A DNA stretch of 64,000 bases from Vibrio aerogenes (GTDB lineage: Bacteria; Pseudomonadota; Gammaproteobacteria; Enterobacterales; Vibrionaceae), in contig NZ_AP024861.1 in the NCBI RefSeq assembly GCF_024346755.1, positions 1,426,001 to 1,490,000 on the forward strand, given 5' to 3'. The notes beneath the pieces were generated by a model. The model worked only from the letters and a program-made list of their open reading frames with translations. It had not been told where the DNA came from and searched no databases. How positions within the stretch are numbered: position 1 is the first letter of the stretch; each line of letters starts with the position of its first letter. The translations under genes were made by a program, and so were the position numbers. Of the stretch, positions 8,907 through 19,150 are shown piece after piece.

Positions 8907-9259
8907 TCTGAAAAAGCATGTCTGATTTGAAAAGTTCTGAAGAGTAAGAGGAACAAAGCCACCGGGGGGAGCGGTGGCTCTGCTATCGTATGCAAACGGA
9001 TAACTTTTATGATATCCGAGCACAGATTCAGAATCATATTCAGAAAGTGGTTTCAGGAATCAGAAAGGTAAAGAATTGAAACGGCGTTTCCAAATATTTT
9101 TAACTTGTTTTAATTTTATATTAAAAAATAGTTTTATGTTTGTAATTTTTGTCATGGTTGTTTTTTATGTGATTTAACTCACGTTGTGCGCGGGTATCGA
9201 TAAAAAGTACGGGTTTGCCAGTTTCGTTTTTCTGTTTTCGCTCAGCCATATGTGTTTTT
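8907..9259. other. Intergenic region with a GC-rich hairpin
   Basis: 353 bases without a supportable gene. At 8957-8979 there is a hairpin (AGCCACC...GGTGGCT) without a T tract, perhaps a weak terminator for the LysR gene. The rest is AT-rich and featureless to the eye. Confidence 0.5.
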
Positions 9260-9499
9260 TTACGAAATAACATCATTATCTACGGCAGACGAAAAATCTG
9301 TATTCAATATCATTCTGGCATTGTCAGCATCAGACTCATGAACCAGCAATCGTATGCTGCCGGGAATGTCATTAAAAAGCCATTGCATATTAATCATTGA
9401 GTGTTCATCAGCAATAATGCTGATGATGCCTGCAGCTTCCAGACTTGCTTTTGCAATATGTGCTTCGTGGGGCAAAGAAAATCGGGCAATGATAACCAT
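9260..9499 (-). CDS. DUF2007-type small protein (putative signal-transducing protein)
   Basis: A 79-residue protein with the DUF2007 pattern: FSLPHEAHIAKASLEAAGI followed by a short beta segment, then IRLLVHESDADNARMIL. The alpha-beta fold is related to the PII-like/GlnB ferredoxin fold in shape. GGAG lies 8 bases before the ATG on the minus strand. It appears monocistronic, and its function is not established. Confidence 0.75.
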   Translation of the reverse strand: MVIIARFSLPHEAHIAKASLEAAGIISIIADEHSMINMQWLFNDIPGSIRLLVHESDADNARMILNTDFSSAVDNDVIS

Positions 9500-9801
9500 A
9501 TGAGCATCTCCGGTACAAATCTGACTGAATCCTGAAGGCGTTTATGGGGTCCATAGCCCCTGAGTATATCTGACTTATTCTGACTTCTTTGTCAGATAAT
9601 AGACGTTTACTGATTATTTTGTAAACGAATCTGATGTTAAAGAATGCGGGTGTCCACGATGAATCTGTTGTATCTTAAGCCCTCTTGACGGTTTTCCGGA
9701 CGGGTCTGTATGATAGCCAGAACATTTGTTGAATCCCGGTAAGTCAATCATTTCTGCACTCAGGTTTTGTCCGGATTGCAATGTAAACAGATGAGGTTTT
9801 T
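9500..9801. other. Intergenic region with small dyads
   Basis: 302 bases with no gene. Around 9569-9600 there is an inverted repeat TATCTGAC...GTCAGATA with an internal CTGACTT, which could be a hairpin or an operator. No promoter elements are clear. It holds the divergent 5' regions of the DUF2007 gene and the GNAT gene. Confidence 0.4.
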
Positions 9802-10314
9802 GTGAATATCAGGGAAATGAATGAACTTGATTTCCGCCGGTTCTGGCCGGTTTTTGAGGAAATTATAAAAGCACAGGAGACGTATGCATTTGATCCTGAT
9901 ATGAGCTATATGCAAGGTTATGCATTGTGGTGTGAAGTTCCCCGGAAGACATTTATTTGTGAAGAAAATGGCCAGCTTTTAGGATCATACTACATTAAAC
10001 CAAACGCGATGGGGCCGGGAAAACACATTTGTAATTGTGGATTTATGGTCGCACCACAGGCAAGAGGGAAAGGCGTTGCCAGAGCGATGTGCCAACATGC
10101 TCAGCTCCGGGCTGTGAAGATGGGATTCAGGGCGATGCAATTCAACTCCGTGGTTTCAACCAATGAAATTGCTATCCGTTTGTGGCAGGAAGAGGGATTC
10201 AGTATTATCGGCACCATTCCGGAAGCATACAAACACAGAACTCTGGGTTATGTAGACAGTTTTATCATGCATAAAAAACTGGCTGAGTCTGATAGACTTC
10301 CGGAACTGGCCTGA
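9802..10314 (+). CDS. GNAT-family N-acetyltransferase
   Basis: A 170-residue protein starting with GTG. The acetyl-CoA binding motif A is VAPQARGKGVARAMCQHAQ (around residues 90-108), with the Q/R-x2-G-x-G/A signature. The C-terminal motif B has NEIAIRLWQEEGFSIIGTIPEA, typical of YhhY/phosphinothricin-acetyltransferase-like GNATs. The substrate is unknown. It stands alone and is convergent with the Aer-like receptor gene. Confidence 0.82.
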   Translation: MNIREMNELDFRRFWPVFEEIIKAQETYAFDPDMSYMQGYALWCEVPRKTFICEENGQLLGSYYIKPNAMGPGKHICNCGFMVAPQARGKGVARAMCQHAQLRAVKMGFRAMQFNSVVSTNEIAIRLWQEEGFSIIGTIPEAYKHRTLGYVDSFIMHKKLAESDRLPELA

Positions 10315-10331
10315 AGGATCTGTGTGAGGTT

Positions 10332-11876
10332 TCAGATATAAAATTGTCTGATTAACCGTTGCAGACTTTCCATTTGTGTGACGAGCATATCTGTCCGTTC
10401 TACAGATGAATCTGACAGGCGTTGTGTTTCGGATATTGTATGTTTCATCCGGTGAACATGTTCACTGATACCCTGAGTGACCTGAACCTGCTCAACGATA
10501 GCATGAGATGTGTTAGTACTTTGCTCACTGATTGCTTTTAAATCATTGACGATAGCCTGGAATGCTTCATTACTCTTATAAGACATATTCACACAGTTTT
10601 CAGAAGTTGTCTGGCCAGACTGCATGTGACGGCTTGCTTCCTGTACTGTAGTCTGCAGTATCTCTATTTTATGACGGATTTCATCAACTGAATTACGGGT
10701 TTTTTCCGATAATCCCCGGACTTCATCTGCGACCACTGCAAACCCACGGCCTGATTCTCCTGCACGGGCGGCTTCAATTGCGGCATTCAGTGCCAGCAGG
10801 TTGGTTTGCTCTGCGACTTCCTGAATTAAGCCAAGAATAGCCTGAATTCCGTCAACATCGGCGTGAAGCTTTTCCAGCGATTGGTGTGAGGCGTTCAGTA
10901 TATGACTCAGATTCTCGGTTGTTTTGACCGTTTCCTGAATCGTATTGATGCCAATAGCAGCCATTTGTTCGGCATCTCTGGCAAAAGATGAACTTTGTTT
11001 CGCCTGATCAGAGACATCGTCAATTGAGTGCAGCATTTGGTCTGCTGAAACTGACATTGCTTCTGTTGCTGAGGTTTGTTCAGTCAGTTTTTGTGCCATC
11101 ACCTGTCGGTTTGCCCGTTCTTCTTCAGCAGAGATTAACAGGCTTTCAGACGTTTCACCGGCCCTGGCTGTGACGGCTCTTAACTCTGCTTTTTTCATGA
11201 TCAGGGCAAGTTCTACGGGAGATAAATCATCACAATGTCCCGTATATGGTTGTTCCATCAATTGATTGTCGTAATTGGATTTTGCCTGTTGTTGTACCTG
11301 ATTCAGCCGAGACCTCAGTTTGAACAGAGAGAGTGCCAGCAGTAACATAACGACACAGCCGGAACCCAGTATTAATGAGGAAGGAGCCAGATTGAGAAAG
11401 CCTGTGAGCAGGACGATCAACTGAAGGATAACAAGAGCTGATGCACAGTTCAGCCAGCTGAAGCGTTTCACGGTGGCTTTATTTCGCTGCATTTTTGCAT
11501 AAAGAGATGTTGCCCGGTTGATTTGCTCATCTGATGGCTGTGTTCTGACGGATTGGTATTCGTAGACTTCTCCATTTTCATTTTTGATAGGGGTGACAAA
11601 TGCGGAGACCCAGTAGTAATTTCCTTTTTCTTTACACTTGTTTTTTACCATTCCCATCCAGCTCTTTCCGGACTGAATATAATCCCAGAGCTGAGCAAAA
11701 GCGGCTTTTGGCATATCCGGATGCCGGATAACATTATGGGGTTCATCTAAGAGCTCTTCTTCTGTAAATCCGGAGATCTGGCAAAAATCTTCATTACAAT
11801 AAGTGATATGACTCGAAGGGGTTGTTGTTGAAATCAGACTATCCTTGTCTGAATAGCGAACACGTTCGTCACTCAT
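10332..11876 (-). CDS. Aer-like PAS-containing methyl-accepting chemotaxis protein
   Basis: A 514-residue chemoreceptor when started at the ATG at 11876 ([12 protein letters not shown]), the usual Aer-type start. The longer reading adds an unlikely AT-rich leader. A cytoplasmic PAS domain covers residues 15-110 ([47 protein letters not shown]), as in FAD-binding redox receptors. Two hydrophobic segments follow at about 142-185 ([33 protein letters not shown]). The signalling hairpin tip is [20 protein letters not shown] then [20 protein letters not shown]. There is no periplasmic ligand domain, so it should sense internal energy or redox state. No CheW or CheA is nearby. Confidence 0.88.
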   Translation of the reverse strand: MSDERVRYSDKDSLISTTTPSSHITYCNEDFCQISGFTEEELLDEPHNVIRHPDMPKAAFAQLWDYIQSGKSWMGMVKNKCKEKGNYYWVSAFVTPIKNENGEVYEYQSVRTQPSDEQINRATSLYAKMQRNKATVKRFSWLNCASALVILQLIVLLTGFLNLAPSSLILGSGCVVMLLLALSLFKLRSRLNQVQQQAKSNYDNQLMEQPYTGHCDDLSPVELALIMKKAELRAVTARAGETSESLLISAEEERANRQVMAQKLTEQTSATEAMSVSADQMLHSIDDVSDQAKQSSSFARDAEQMAAIGINTIQETVKTTENLSHILNASHQSLEKLHADVDGIQAILGLIQEVAEQTNLLALNAAIEAARAGESGRGFAVVADEVRGLSEKTRNSVDEIRHKIEILQTTVQEASRHMQSGQTTSENCVNMSYKSNEAFQAIVNDLKAISEQSTNTSHAIVEQVQVTQGISEHVHRMKHTISETQRLSDSSVERTDMLVTQMESLQRLIRQFYI

Positions 11877-12296
11877 AATTTGAATCCTGTATTTTTTAAA
11901 AAAGCGAATGAATAGGCTCCATCCCGACGCATTGATTAAAATTATTTCAGGGATGACAATATCGATTTGATTAGAATGGGAAATAGCAAATCGTGAACAA
12001 TATATTTCATATATAATCCAAAGTTTGATTATACGAACTAACACAATGAGTTTTTTGACATTTTACAACTTTGAGTGATCTTTGTTCAGAATCAGGTTTG
12101 AAAACCGGACTGGCAAGCTATTTTACGGTAGGTCGTCCGGACTTTTAGCATAATGCCTGATGCAGATGTTCGAACACTCATCATATGTTGGTTTGTTGTA
12201 TTTCATCATTAAGGCCAACAGACCTAATGCATGTCACATAATAATACTCATTAAATTATATGAATATCAATAAAAATAAAAACAGAAGGATGTCTG
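11877..12296. promoter_or_regulatory. Aer-like receptor / glpK divergent control region with GlpR half-site
   Basis: 420 bases with no supportable gene. AGATGTTCGAA at 12164-12174 matches the GlpR half-site consensus, and the identical 11-mer occurs upstream of glpD at 15048-15058. The partner half is poor in both places. A downstream ATGTCACAT might be half a CRP site. There is no glpF gene in this gap, although glpF usually precedes glpK. Confidence 0.55.
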
Positions 12297-13811
12297 ATGA
12301 ATGAACCAGAATATGTCGTCGCATTAGATCAGGGGACAACAAGCTCCCGTGCGGTTGTATTTGATAAAAATGCAAATATTGTGAGTGTATCTCAGCGTGA
12401 ATTTCAGCAAATTTATCCTGAAGCAGGCTGGGTTGAACACGACCCGATGGAGATTTATGCAACCCAGAGTGCAACATTAATTGAATCGCTTGGGAAGTCA
12501 GGCATCAGAAGCGATCAAATTGCAGCAATTGGGCTGACGAATCAGCGTGAGACGACGATTGTCTGGAACAAAGAAACCGGCAAACCTGTGTATAATGCCA
12601 TTGTTTGGCAGTGCCGACGTACCACGGGGATTTGTGAAGCCCTGAAGCAGCAGGGACTGGATAAATATATCCGGGAGAATACAGGTTTGCTGCTGGATCC
12701 TTACTTTTCCGGTACAAAAATTAAATGGATTCTGGATAACGTTCAGGGTGCCAGAGAAGATGCAGAAGCGGGGCGTCTGTTGTTTGGTACCGTGGATTCC
12801 TGGTTGGTATGGAATATGACACAAGGCCGGATTCATGTGACGGATTTTACCAACGCATCGCGCACCATGCTGTTTAATATCAATACGTTGAGCTGGGACA
12901 CCAGACTACTTGATGCGCTGGATATTCCTCTTTCTATGATGCCAGAAGTCAAATCTTCCTCTGAAATTTACGGTCAAACTAATATTGGCGGGAAAGGGGG
13001 AACCCGAATTCCAATCGCGGGTATTGCCGGCGATCAACAGGCGGCACTGTTTGGTCAGATGTGTGTTCATGCCGGAGAAGCGAAAAATACTTATGGTACC
13101 GGATGCTTTCTCCTGATGAATACCGGTAAAGAAAAAGTGAATTCTTCTCACGGGTTATTAACGACGATTGCTTGCGGACCTTCAGGTGAGCCGGTTTATG
13201 CGCTGGAAGGATCTGTCTTTATGGGAGGCGCGTCTGTTCAGTGGTTACGGGATGAAATGAAGTTACTGGATGACGCGAAAGATTCAGAATATTTTGCAAC
13301 TCAGGTTGATTCTTCCGGCGGTGTTTATGTTGTGCCTGCATTTACCGGGTTAGGCGCGCCATACTGGGATGCTTACGCCCGGGGCTCGATTGTTGGTTTA
13401 ACCCGGGGAAGCAATGCAAATCATATCATTCGTGCCACTTTAGAAAGTATTGCTTATCAAACCAGAGATGTGCTTGATGCGATGCAGGCTGATTCAAAAA
13501 TCCGGCTGTGTGCACTACGGGTTGACGGGGGAGCGGTAGCGAATAATTTCCTGATGCAGTTTCAGGCTGATGTGCTGGATACTGAAGTTCATCGCCCTAA
13601 AATGACGGAAGTCACGGCTCTGGGCGCTGCTTATCTTGCAGGTTTGGGGGTTGGCTTCTGGCAGAGTCTGGATGAATTGAAGGGGAAAGCTGAACTCGAC
13701 CGGACATTTATGCCACACCATGACGAGGAGAAGAGAAACCGTCGTTATCAAGGCTGGAAGCGTGCCGTTCACAGTGTTCAGGCATGGGCAAAATTCAGCG
13801 ATGATGTATAA
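12297..13811 (+). CDS. glpK: Glycerol kinase
   Basis: A 504-residue FGGY-family kinase that phosphorylates glycerol to sn-glycerol 3-phosphate in the cytoplasm. N-terminal [16 protein letters not shown] carries the ATP phosphate-binding residues. [19 protein letters not shown] and IVWQCRRT hold the glycerol site Arg-Glu. The catalytic Asp lies in [13 protein letters not shown], and the C-terminal FGGY signature region includes [23 protein letters not shown] lies 8 bases before the ATG. The length is normal (E. coli 502). It is followed by its own terminator, so glpR is separately transcribed. Confidence 0.97.
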   Translation: MNEPEYVVALDQGTTSSRAVVFDKNANIVSVSQREFQQIYPEAGWVEHDPMEIYATQSATLIESLGKSGIRSDQIAAIGLTNQRETTIVWNKETGKPVYNAIVWQCRRTTGICEALKQQGLDKYIRENTGLLLDPYFSGTKIKWILDNVQGAREDAEAGRLLFGTVDSWLVWNMTQGRIHVTDFTNASRTMLFNINTLSWDTRLLDALDIPLSMMPEVKSSSEIYGQTNIGGKGGTRIPIAGIAGDQQAALFGQMCVHAGEAKNTYGTGCFLLMNTGKEKVNSSHGLLTTIACGPSGEPVYALEGSVFMGGASVQWLRDEMKLLDDAKDSEYFATQVDSSGGVYVVPAFTGLGAPYWDAYARGSIVGLTRGSNANHIIRATLESIAYQTRDVLDAMQADSKIRLCALRVDGGAVANNFLMQFQADVLDTEVHRPKMTEVTALGAAYLAGLGVGFWQSLDELKGKAELDRTFMPHHDEEKRNRRYQGWKRAVHSVQAWAKFSDDV

Positions 13812-13850
13812 CCAGTTATCTGAATCAACAGATTCTGGTCTGGCAGAGTA

Positions 13851-13874
13851 AACAAGGCGCAGTGGCGCCTTGTT
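13851..13874 (+). terminator. Terminator after glpK
   Basis: AACAAGGCGC and its perfect complement close a 4-base loop, followed by a short T-rich run. It separates glpK from glpR. Confidence 0.8.
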
Positions 13875-14057
13875 TGTGTTAGAAAAAGAAAAGACCGGTC
13901 ACGGATAATTCTCTGACCATCAGTTTAAATTTAATATTTTTTGCAGGTGAACAGAAAGATAGCTGGCGGGTTGTATGTCGTGCTGGTTTCATTAAAGTTA
14001 TTTATCTTTCGTGATGATTTTGCAAGCATAGTCGTTTTGAACACCCGGGAGAGTAGC

Positions 14058-14828
14058 GTGAAACAAATTCCAAGGCACCAGAAGATTACAGAATTAGTGA
14101 AAAAGCAAGGTTATGTCAGTACCGATGAACTTGTTGAACATTTTCAGGTGAGTCCGCAGACCATTCGCCGGGATCTGAATGAGTTGGCGGAGATGAATCA
14201 GATTCGCCGTTATCATGGTGGTGCAACCATGCCTCTCAGTTCGGAAAATACCTCTTACTCTTTGAGAAAGTCACAAAATTTTTCAGAAAAAGATCATATT
14301 GCTGAAGCACTTGTCAGGCATATTCCAGATCAGGCAACACTCTTTATTGATATCGGAACGACTCCGGAGGCCGTCGCAAGGGCATTGATCAAAAATCATA
14401 AGCAGCTGCGGGTTGTGACTAATAATCTGAATGTTGCCTCATTGTTGTTATCAAAAACCGATTTTAAAGTGATCCTGGCGGGTGGAGAGGTCCGTAACCG
14501 GGATGGGGGTATTATCGGAGAAGCCACATTGGATTTTATCCAGCAATTCCGGCTTGACTTTGGCATTTTAGGTATCAGCGGAATTGATTTTGATGGCTCT
14601 CTTCTGGACTTTGATTACCATGAAGTGCGCGTGAAACAGGCGATTATAGAGAATAGCCGGCATGTATTTCTCGCAGTTGATCATTCAAAGTTTGGCCGCA
14701 ATGCGATGGTCAAATTAGGCAGTATCTCTCAGATCGACACTTTATTTACGGATGTGGCTCCGCCGGAGGAAATTCAGGCTATTCTTGATAATTATCAGGT
14801 TGCTTTAGAAGTGACTGGTGAGTTATGA
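14058..14828 (+). CDS. glpR: Glycerol-3-phosphate regulon repressor
   Basis: A 256-residue DeoR-family repressor. The GTG start at 14058 aligns with E. coli GlpR (KQIPRHQKITELVKKQGYVS), and GGGAGAG lies just upstream. The in-frame sequence before it is not conserved. The helix-turn-helix is at residues 20-50 (DELVEHFQVSPQTIRRDLNE). The sugar-phosphate isomerase-like sensor domain has LFIDIGTTPEAVARAL, VVTNNLNVA and ILAGGEVRNRDGGIIGEATL, all nearly as in E. coli. It lies between glpK and glpD, the two genes it is expected to control through half-sites at 12164 and 15048. Confidence 0.93.
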   Translation: MKQIPRHQKITELVKKQGYVSTDELVEHFQVSPQTIRRDLNELAEMNQIRRYHGGATMPLSSENTSYSLRKSQNFSEKDHIAEALVRHIPDQATLFIDIGTTPEAVARALIKNHKQLRVVTNNLNVASLLLSKTDFKVILAGGEVRNRDGGIIGEATLDFIQQFRLDFGILGISGIDFDGSLLDFDYHEVRVKQAIIENSRHVFLAVDHSKFGRNAMVKLGSISQIDTLFTDVAPPEEIQAILDNYQVALEVTGEL

Positions 14829-14832
14829 AGTC

Positions 14833-14999
14833 ATACCATTCTAAATAATTTTCTGATCTGGATATATCTGGTTCCGCAAACCGCTCAAGCCATCCCCCTT
14901 TTCGTTGATAAAAAAGGGCTTAAACAAGGACATCCATGCCCTTGTCTATTTGCTCCACCAGACACATCCAGATGATCAGTTTATTTTCCAGATTGGTAT
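14833..14999. repeat. MITE-like dispersed repeat, copy 1
   Basis: A 167-bp element with imperfect inverted ends: ATACCATT at the left, ATTGGTAT at the right, and longer subterminal complementarity (CTGATCTGGATATATCTGG against CCAGACACATCCAGATGATCAG). The interior contains AAAAAAGGGCTTAAACAAGG followed by a complementary CCTTGT segment, so it can fold. A second copy lies at 39919-40093 with most of the interior conserved. It carries no coding capacity. It sits right after the glpR stop and could act as a terminator or a processed RNA hairpin. Confidence 0.8.
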
Positions 15000-15047
15000 C
15001 AGCCAGTGGCTAACCGGATCATTTCTGAATACTGTTCACAGATAGTT

Positions 15048-15058
15048 AGATGTTCGAA
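15048..15058. promoter_or_regulatory. GlpR half-site upstream of glpD
   Basis: AGATGTTCGAA matches the GlpR half-site and is identical to the 11-mer upstream of glpK. It is about 110 bases before the glpD ATG. The second half of the expected palindrome is degenerate. Confidence 0.5.
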
Positions 15059-15166
15059 TGAGCGTTTTTGAGTGAATTAGAAAATATTTGGTGTATTTTT
15101 TGATCGATTTTGCTAAGGTTGATCCTGTTTTTTTGTTCGTTTGCTCATTGTGAAAGGGTTGGTGTT

Positions 15167-16708
15167 ATGAATGCGGTGGTTCAGGTCAGTCCGGTTCTGG
15201 ATTTAATCATTGTCGGCGGCGGTATTAACGGGGCGGGCATTGCCGCTGATGCGGCTGGCAGAGGATTATCTGTTGGTTTATTTGAGGCAAAGGATTATGC
15301 GTCGGCAACTTCTTCGGTCAGCTCAAAATTAATTCATGGCGGACTCAGATACCTCGAACATTATGAATTTCGTCTGGTTTCTGAGGCATTAGCGGAAAGA
15401 GAAGTGCTCTTGAAAAAAGCACCACATATTGCTTTTCCGATGCGCTTTCGTCTGCCACATCGCCCATTTCTCCGGCCGGCATGGATGATTCGTTGTGGTT
15501 TATTTTTGTATGATCATTTGGGTCACAGAACGTCATTACCTGCAAGTCATAAGGTTGATCTCAGTCAGTCCGGTTTTTTAAAAGCAGAAATGAAAACAGG
15601 TTTTGAATATTCAGACTGTTGGGTTGATGATGCGCGTCTGGTGCTGCTGAATGTTCTTTCTGCAAAAGAAAATGGTGCAGAGACCCGCAATTATTGCCAT
15701 GTAAAGCAGGCTGTCAGAGAGAATGGCCTTTGGCGGGTGACCATTGAGGATCATCTGACCGGAGAAATTTTTGAAAGAAACGCTAAAGCACTGGTGAATG
15801 CTGCAGGCCCCTGGGTTCAGGAATTTTTTGTGCAGAATCTGCAATTACCCTCACCAAAGAATATTCGCCTGATTAAAGGCTCTCATCTGGTCGTGCCAAA
15901 AATTCATGATGAAGATCAGGCTTATATATTGCAGAACCGGGACGGCAGAATCGTCTTTGTAATTCCATATATGGATCAGTTTTCAATCATTGGGACGACA
16001 GATGTTGAATATCATGAGAATCCGCGTGAAGTTGCGATTTCTGATGAAGAGACCATTTATTTACTCGATATCGTGAACGAGCATTTTTGTCATCAGCTGA
16101 GCCGGGAGGATGTTATCTGGACGTTCAGTGGCGTCAGACCGCTGTGTGATGATGAATCAAACTCACCACAGGCTATTACAAGAGACTATACCCTGACACT
16201 TGACGATGATAATGGTCAGGCTCCTCTTTTGTCTGTTTTTGGCGGTAAGTTGACCACATACAGAAAACTGGGTGAAGCGGCGCTGGATAAATTGACGCCA
16301 TTTTTTCAGTCAGCAGGAAAACCCTGGACATCCTCAGCCAGACTACCGGGTGGAAACTTTAGCTGCTCAAGGCAACAACTGAGTCAGACGATACATCAGA
16401 AATATCCGTGGCTGGATGAACAGGTGATTTACCGTTATGTCACTCAGTTTGGTACCAATACATGGCAGTTAATGGCTGATAAAAGTAAACTGGCTCATAT
16501 GGGAAAATGCTTTTCGGCCGGTGTGTATCAGTCTGAAATTGATTATATGGTGAAGCATGAGCAAGTCAAAAAAGGGGAAGACTTTCTGTGGCGGCGAACT
16601 AAGCTTGGCCTGAGCCTGACAGCGCAGGAGCAGCAACAGATTACGACATATATTGAGCGTTTCTGTCCGGACAGAACACAGAAATCTGAACTTAAACTGG
16701 CAGAATAA
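15167..16708 (+). CDS. glpD: Aerobic glycerol-3-phosphate dehydrogenase
   Basis: A 513-residue FAD-dependent, membrane-associated enzyme that oxidises sn-glycerol 3-phosphate to dihydroxyacetone phosphate and feeds electrons to quinone. The dinucleotide fold is LDLIIVGGGINGAGIAADAA near residue 12. Then come SSVSSKLIHGGLRYLEHYEF (FAD/substrate loop), VNAAGPWV, and FSGVRPLCDDESNSPQAITRDY. The ATG at 15167 with AAAGGG upstream is the start; an earlier TTG adds a non-conserved leader. The homodimeric GlpD form implies aerobic use, and no glpABC is present. Confidence 0.95.
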   Translation: MNAVVQVSPVLDLIIVGGGINGAGIAADAAGRGLSVGLFEAKDYASATSSVSSKLIHGGLRYLEHYEFRLVSEALAEREVLLKKAPHIAFPMRFRLPHRPFLRPAWMIRCGLFLYDHLGHRTSLPASHKVDLSQSGFLKAEMKTGFEYSDCWVDDARLVLLNVLSAKENGAETRNYCHVKQAVRENGLWRVTIEDHLTGEIFERNAKALVNAAGPWVQEFFVQNLQLPSPKNIRLIKGSHLVVPKIHDEDQAYILQNRDGRIVFVIPYMDQFSIIGTTDVEYHENPREVAISDEETIYLLDIVNEHFCHQLSREDVIWTFSGVRPLCDDESNSPQAITRDYTLTLDDDNGQAPLLSVFGGKLTTYRKLGEAALDKLTPFFQSAGKPWTSSARLPGGNFSCSRQQLSQTIHQKYPWLDEQVIYRYVTQFGTNTWQLMADKSKLAHMGKCFSAGVYQSEIDYMVKHEQVKKGEDFLWRRTKLGLSLTAQEQQQITTYIERFCPDRTQKSELKLAE

Positions 16709-16724
16709 TCGCGGGTTGAGTCAT

Positions 16725-16744
16725 GTGCCGGCGTTTTCCGGCAC
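16725..16744. terminator. Hairpin between convergent glpD and dcuR
   Basis: GTGCCGG-cgtttt-CCGGCAC is a perfect 7-bp stem in the 51-base gap between convergent genes. It lacks a long T run. Confidence 0.6.
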
Positions 16745-16759
16745 CGATCTGTGGTCTGG

Positions 16760-17443
16760 TTATTCGATCATTTGATACAGGCGTCTGGGTCGTCCGCCAG
16801 TGTTGTAGTTTAACACTAACCGGAGAATCCCTTCTGATTCCAGATATTCCAGATAACGTCTTGCGGTCACCCGGCTGAAATTCATTTTTTCCCCAATATC
16901 TTCAGCTGAAAAATTATGGAGTTTCTCGTTATAAAGCAGCTTCTTGAGTGCTTCAAGTGTGGTTGAGTCGATACCTTTCGGAGTTCTTCGCTCTGTTTTA
17001 ACCGGTGAACGCCGAAGCAGCTGGTCAATATCATCCTGATCCACGGTTGAGGCGCTGACCAGCTTCTGTTTGTAGCGGGCATAATCGTCCAGTGCCTGAC
17101 TGATTCGCGACATACGAATCGGTTTTACCAGATAATCAATCACACCAAGCTGAACGGCTTTTTCCACCGTGGTTGTTTCTCTTTCTGCCGTGGTCATAAT
17201 GAAGTGACAGTCCGTATCCTGATCCCGGAGCTGACGTATAATGTCCAGCCCGTTACCATCGGGCAATGTGATATCAACAAAAACGAGTTGAGGCTGAAAT
17301 GCCTGAAACTGCATCAGCGCATCAGTACAGGTCTCGCTGACTGCAACGACCTCAAAACGGGAATCCTGATTGATGGTGGATTCAAGGGTATAACTGGCAC
17401 GAATGTCATCTTCAATGAGCATGACTCGGGTTTTCGCTGTCAT
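16760..17443 (-). CDS. dcuR: CitB/DcuR-family response regulator
   Basis: A 227-residue response regulator. The receiver domain spans residues 1-125, with acidic EDD near the start, the phospho-Asp in LVFVDITLPDGNGLDII, and the Lys in DYLVKPIRMSR. The C-terminal helix-turn-helix (NFSAEDIGEKMNFSRVTARR) is of the DcuR/CitB/MalR type, followed by YLEYLESEGILRLVLNY and GRPRRLY. It overlaps the 3' end of the cognate kinase gene by 32 bases. Adjacency to dcuB and frdABCD makes DcuR the best name. Its likely targets include the shared motif found upstream of frdA and the 2-hydroxycarboxylate carrier gene. Confidence 0.85.
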   Translation of the reverse strand: MTAKTRVMLIEDDIRASYTLESTINQDSRFEVVAVSETCTDALMQFQAFQPQLVFVDITLPDGNGLDIIRQLRDQDTDCHFIMTTAERETTTVEKAVQLGVIDYLVKPIRMSRISQALDDYARYKQKLVSASTVDQDDIDQLLRRSPVKTERRTPKGIDSTTLEALKKLLYNEKLHNFSAEDIGEKMNFSRVTARRYLEYLESEGILRLVLNYNTGGRPRRLYQMIE

Positions 17444-19058
17444 CTGAAGTTTCTTTTTTATCTAAATAAATGCTGAATAATGTTGTGTCATTTTCTGTCC
17501 GTTCCCAGTCAAGGCTGCCATGAAAGAAGTCAACCAACTGTTTAACAAGATATAAACCTATACCACTTTGTTCATCACTTTGTTTTGAACTGACGCCAAA
17601 TTCAAGAATACGGTTGGCTATCTGTTCGGGAACACCGGTCCCATTATCCTGAATTTCAATCATAATATAGTGCCCGCGGTCACTAATGTATACCCAGACT
17701 TCGGGGGTGACACCATAGCGGTTTTGCCATGCGGCCAGCAAGGCGTTGTCTGTCAGGTTACCAATAATCGTGACCAGTTTTTCAGAAATCTGTTTATGAT
17801 AACTGGAGAGGGTTGTGTCCGGGTCGATGGTAAATTTCACCCCCATATCTGATGCTTTATTAAATTTAGCCAAAAGTAATCCGGCGACAGCACTGTCGTT
17901 GACAGACTGAACGATGTTATTAATCACTGTTTGATAGCGATCCGTTTCCTGTTGGATAAATTCAACCGACTCCTGATAACGACCAATTTGCAGCATTCCG
18001 GAGAGTACATTCAGTTTATTTGAATACTCGTGTGTTTTACTGCGCAACAACTCGGAATAGTTTTTCAGATAAGTCAGTTCTTTCTCAAGTTCATTCGGTG
18101 TCAGGTTAGCGAAGAAGACAATGACATGGCCGATTAATCCTTTGGCGGTTTTGATTGGATAAATATTGGCTTTATATTTGAGTTTTCCGATATTGAAATC
18201 GGCCTGATGATACCGGCCCTGATTTTCTAACAGGAGATGGCTGAGAGAAGCAGAATAGTCTGACAAGGGATGGCTCTTATAGTCATACCGGTTCAAAACC
18301 CCCATCGACAGCAGTTTGATGGCACTGTTGTTAATCATGGTGATATTCATCTCCTGATTCACAGCAATGATGGCATCGCGGATACTGTCAAAGACCATTT
18401 CATGTTCCCGGAATTTGTTGACAATGAACTCCGGCTCGAAATCCAGAAAAGTCCGTTTCATTTTCCACAGAAAAGCAACCGTGGTACACAAACCGAGCAG
18501 ATAGACCAGTCCTATCAGCAGACCAATATGAATATGCTGCTGAAAAATAATATTTGATATTTTTGAAGAAAGATAACCAATGCAGACAGCGCCGATCAAA
18601 TGACCATTCATATAAACCGGTGTGAAGTTGCGGATTGCCATGCCCAGAGAACCCAGGGCTTTGGTACTGTACTCTTCACCATTTTTTAAAACCGGCAGGA
18701 TATCATCTCCGACAAAATGCTGGCCGACTTTTCGTTCATCCGGATGGCTTAAGCGAATTGCATTTTTATCAACCACAACGATAAATGAGGCATCTGTGCG
18801 TGACCGGATTGATTCAATATAACGGCTGAACTGCGGTGTTGGCAGCTGATTGTTTTTCTGGTCGATTGCCTGAATGACTTTCGGGTCATGCGCGATAACT
18901 CTTGCCAGTTCACGCCCCCGCTCTTCGAGTGCAGTTTGATACGAGTCTTGCAGCAGGTAGAGAATGGCTATCGTGACAAGAATCACAATGGAAGATGTGG
19001 TGGCAATAGTTGTCAGTGTCAGATAGCTTTTGAGTTTCATAGCCTGATTGTTGTTCAT
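17412..19058 (-). CDS. dcuS: DcuS-like sensor histidine kinase for C4-dicarboxylates
   Basis: About 548 residues when started at the ATG at 19058; starts at 19097 or 19040 are also possible. Order: TM1 (TLTTIATTSSIVILVTIAIL), periplasmic PAS domain, TM2 (IHIGLLIGLVYLLGLCTTVA), cytoplasmic PAS (DSIRDAIIAVNQEMNITMIN), and a kinase with H-box SKTHEYSNKLNVLSGMLQIG, typical of DcuS/CitA. In the periplasmic domain, residues equivalent to the E. coli DcuS fumarate ligands appear conserved: Arg and His in AIRLSHPDERKVG, Phe in QHFVGDD, and Arg in MAIRNFTPVY. Fumarate or a related C4-dicarboxylate is therefore the probable signal. The HATPase has DNGTGVPEQI and SGIGLYLVK. Confidence 0.85.
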   Translation of the reverse strand: MNNNQAMKLKSYLTLTTIATTSSIVILVTIAILYLLQDSYQTALEERGRELARVIAHDPKVIQAIDQKNNQLPTPQFSRYIESIRSRTDASFIVVVDKNAIRLSHPDERKVGQHFVGDDILPVLKNGEEYSTKALGSLGMAIRNFTPVYMNGHLIGAVCIGYLSSKISNIIFQQHIHIGLLIGLVYLLGLCTTVAFLWKMKRTFLDFEPEFIVNKFREHEMVFDSIRDAIIAVNQEMNITMINNSAIKLLSMGVLNRYDYKSHPLSDYSASLSHLLLENQGRYHQADFNIGKLKYKANIYPIKTAKGLIGHVIVFFANLTPNELEKELTYLKNYSELLRSKTHEYSNKLNVLSGMLQIGRYQESVEFIQQETDRYQTVINNIVQSVNDSAVAGLLLAKFNKASDMGVKFTIDPDTTLSSYHKQISEKLVTIIGNLTDNALLAAWQNRYGVTPEVWVYISDRGHYIMIEIQDNGTGVPEQIANRILEFGVSSKQSDEQSGIGLYLVKQLVDFFHGSLDWERTENDTTLFSIYLDKKETSDDSENPSHAH

Positions 19059-19150
19059 TGATATATCAACAAGTTCAGAGGATTGTATCACGGGCATATT
19101 GAATCTGTATGCAGTCAGGTTATTGGAGCGTGTGTTGTGTGAGTTACATC

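Noticed and set aside
9215..9400. A 61-residue frame opposite the DUF2007 gene
   Set aside because: It is antisense to a gene with family resemblance and a good ribosome site.
12230..12245. A CRP site upstream of glpK
   Set aside because: Only the TCACA half is good; the left half matches poorly.
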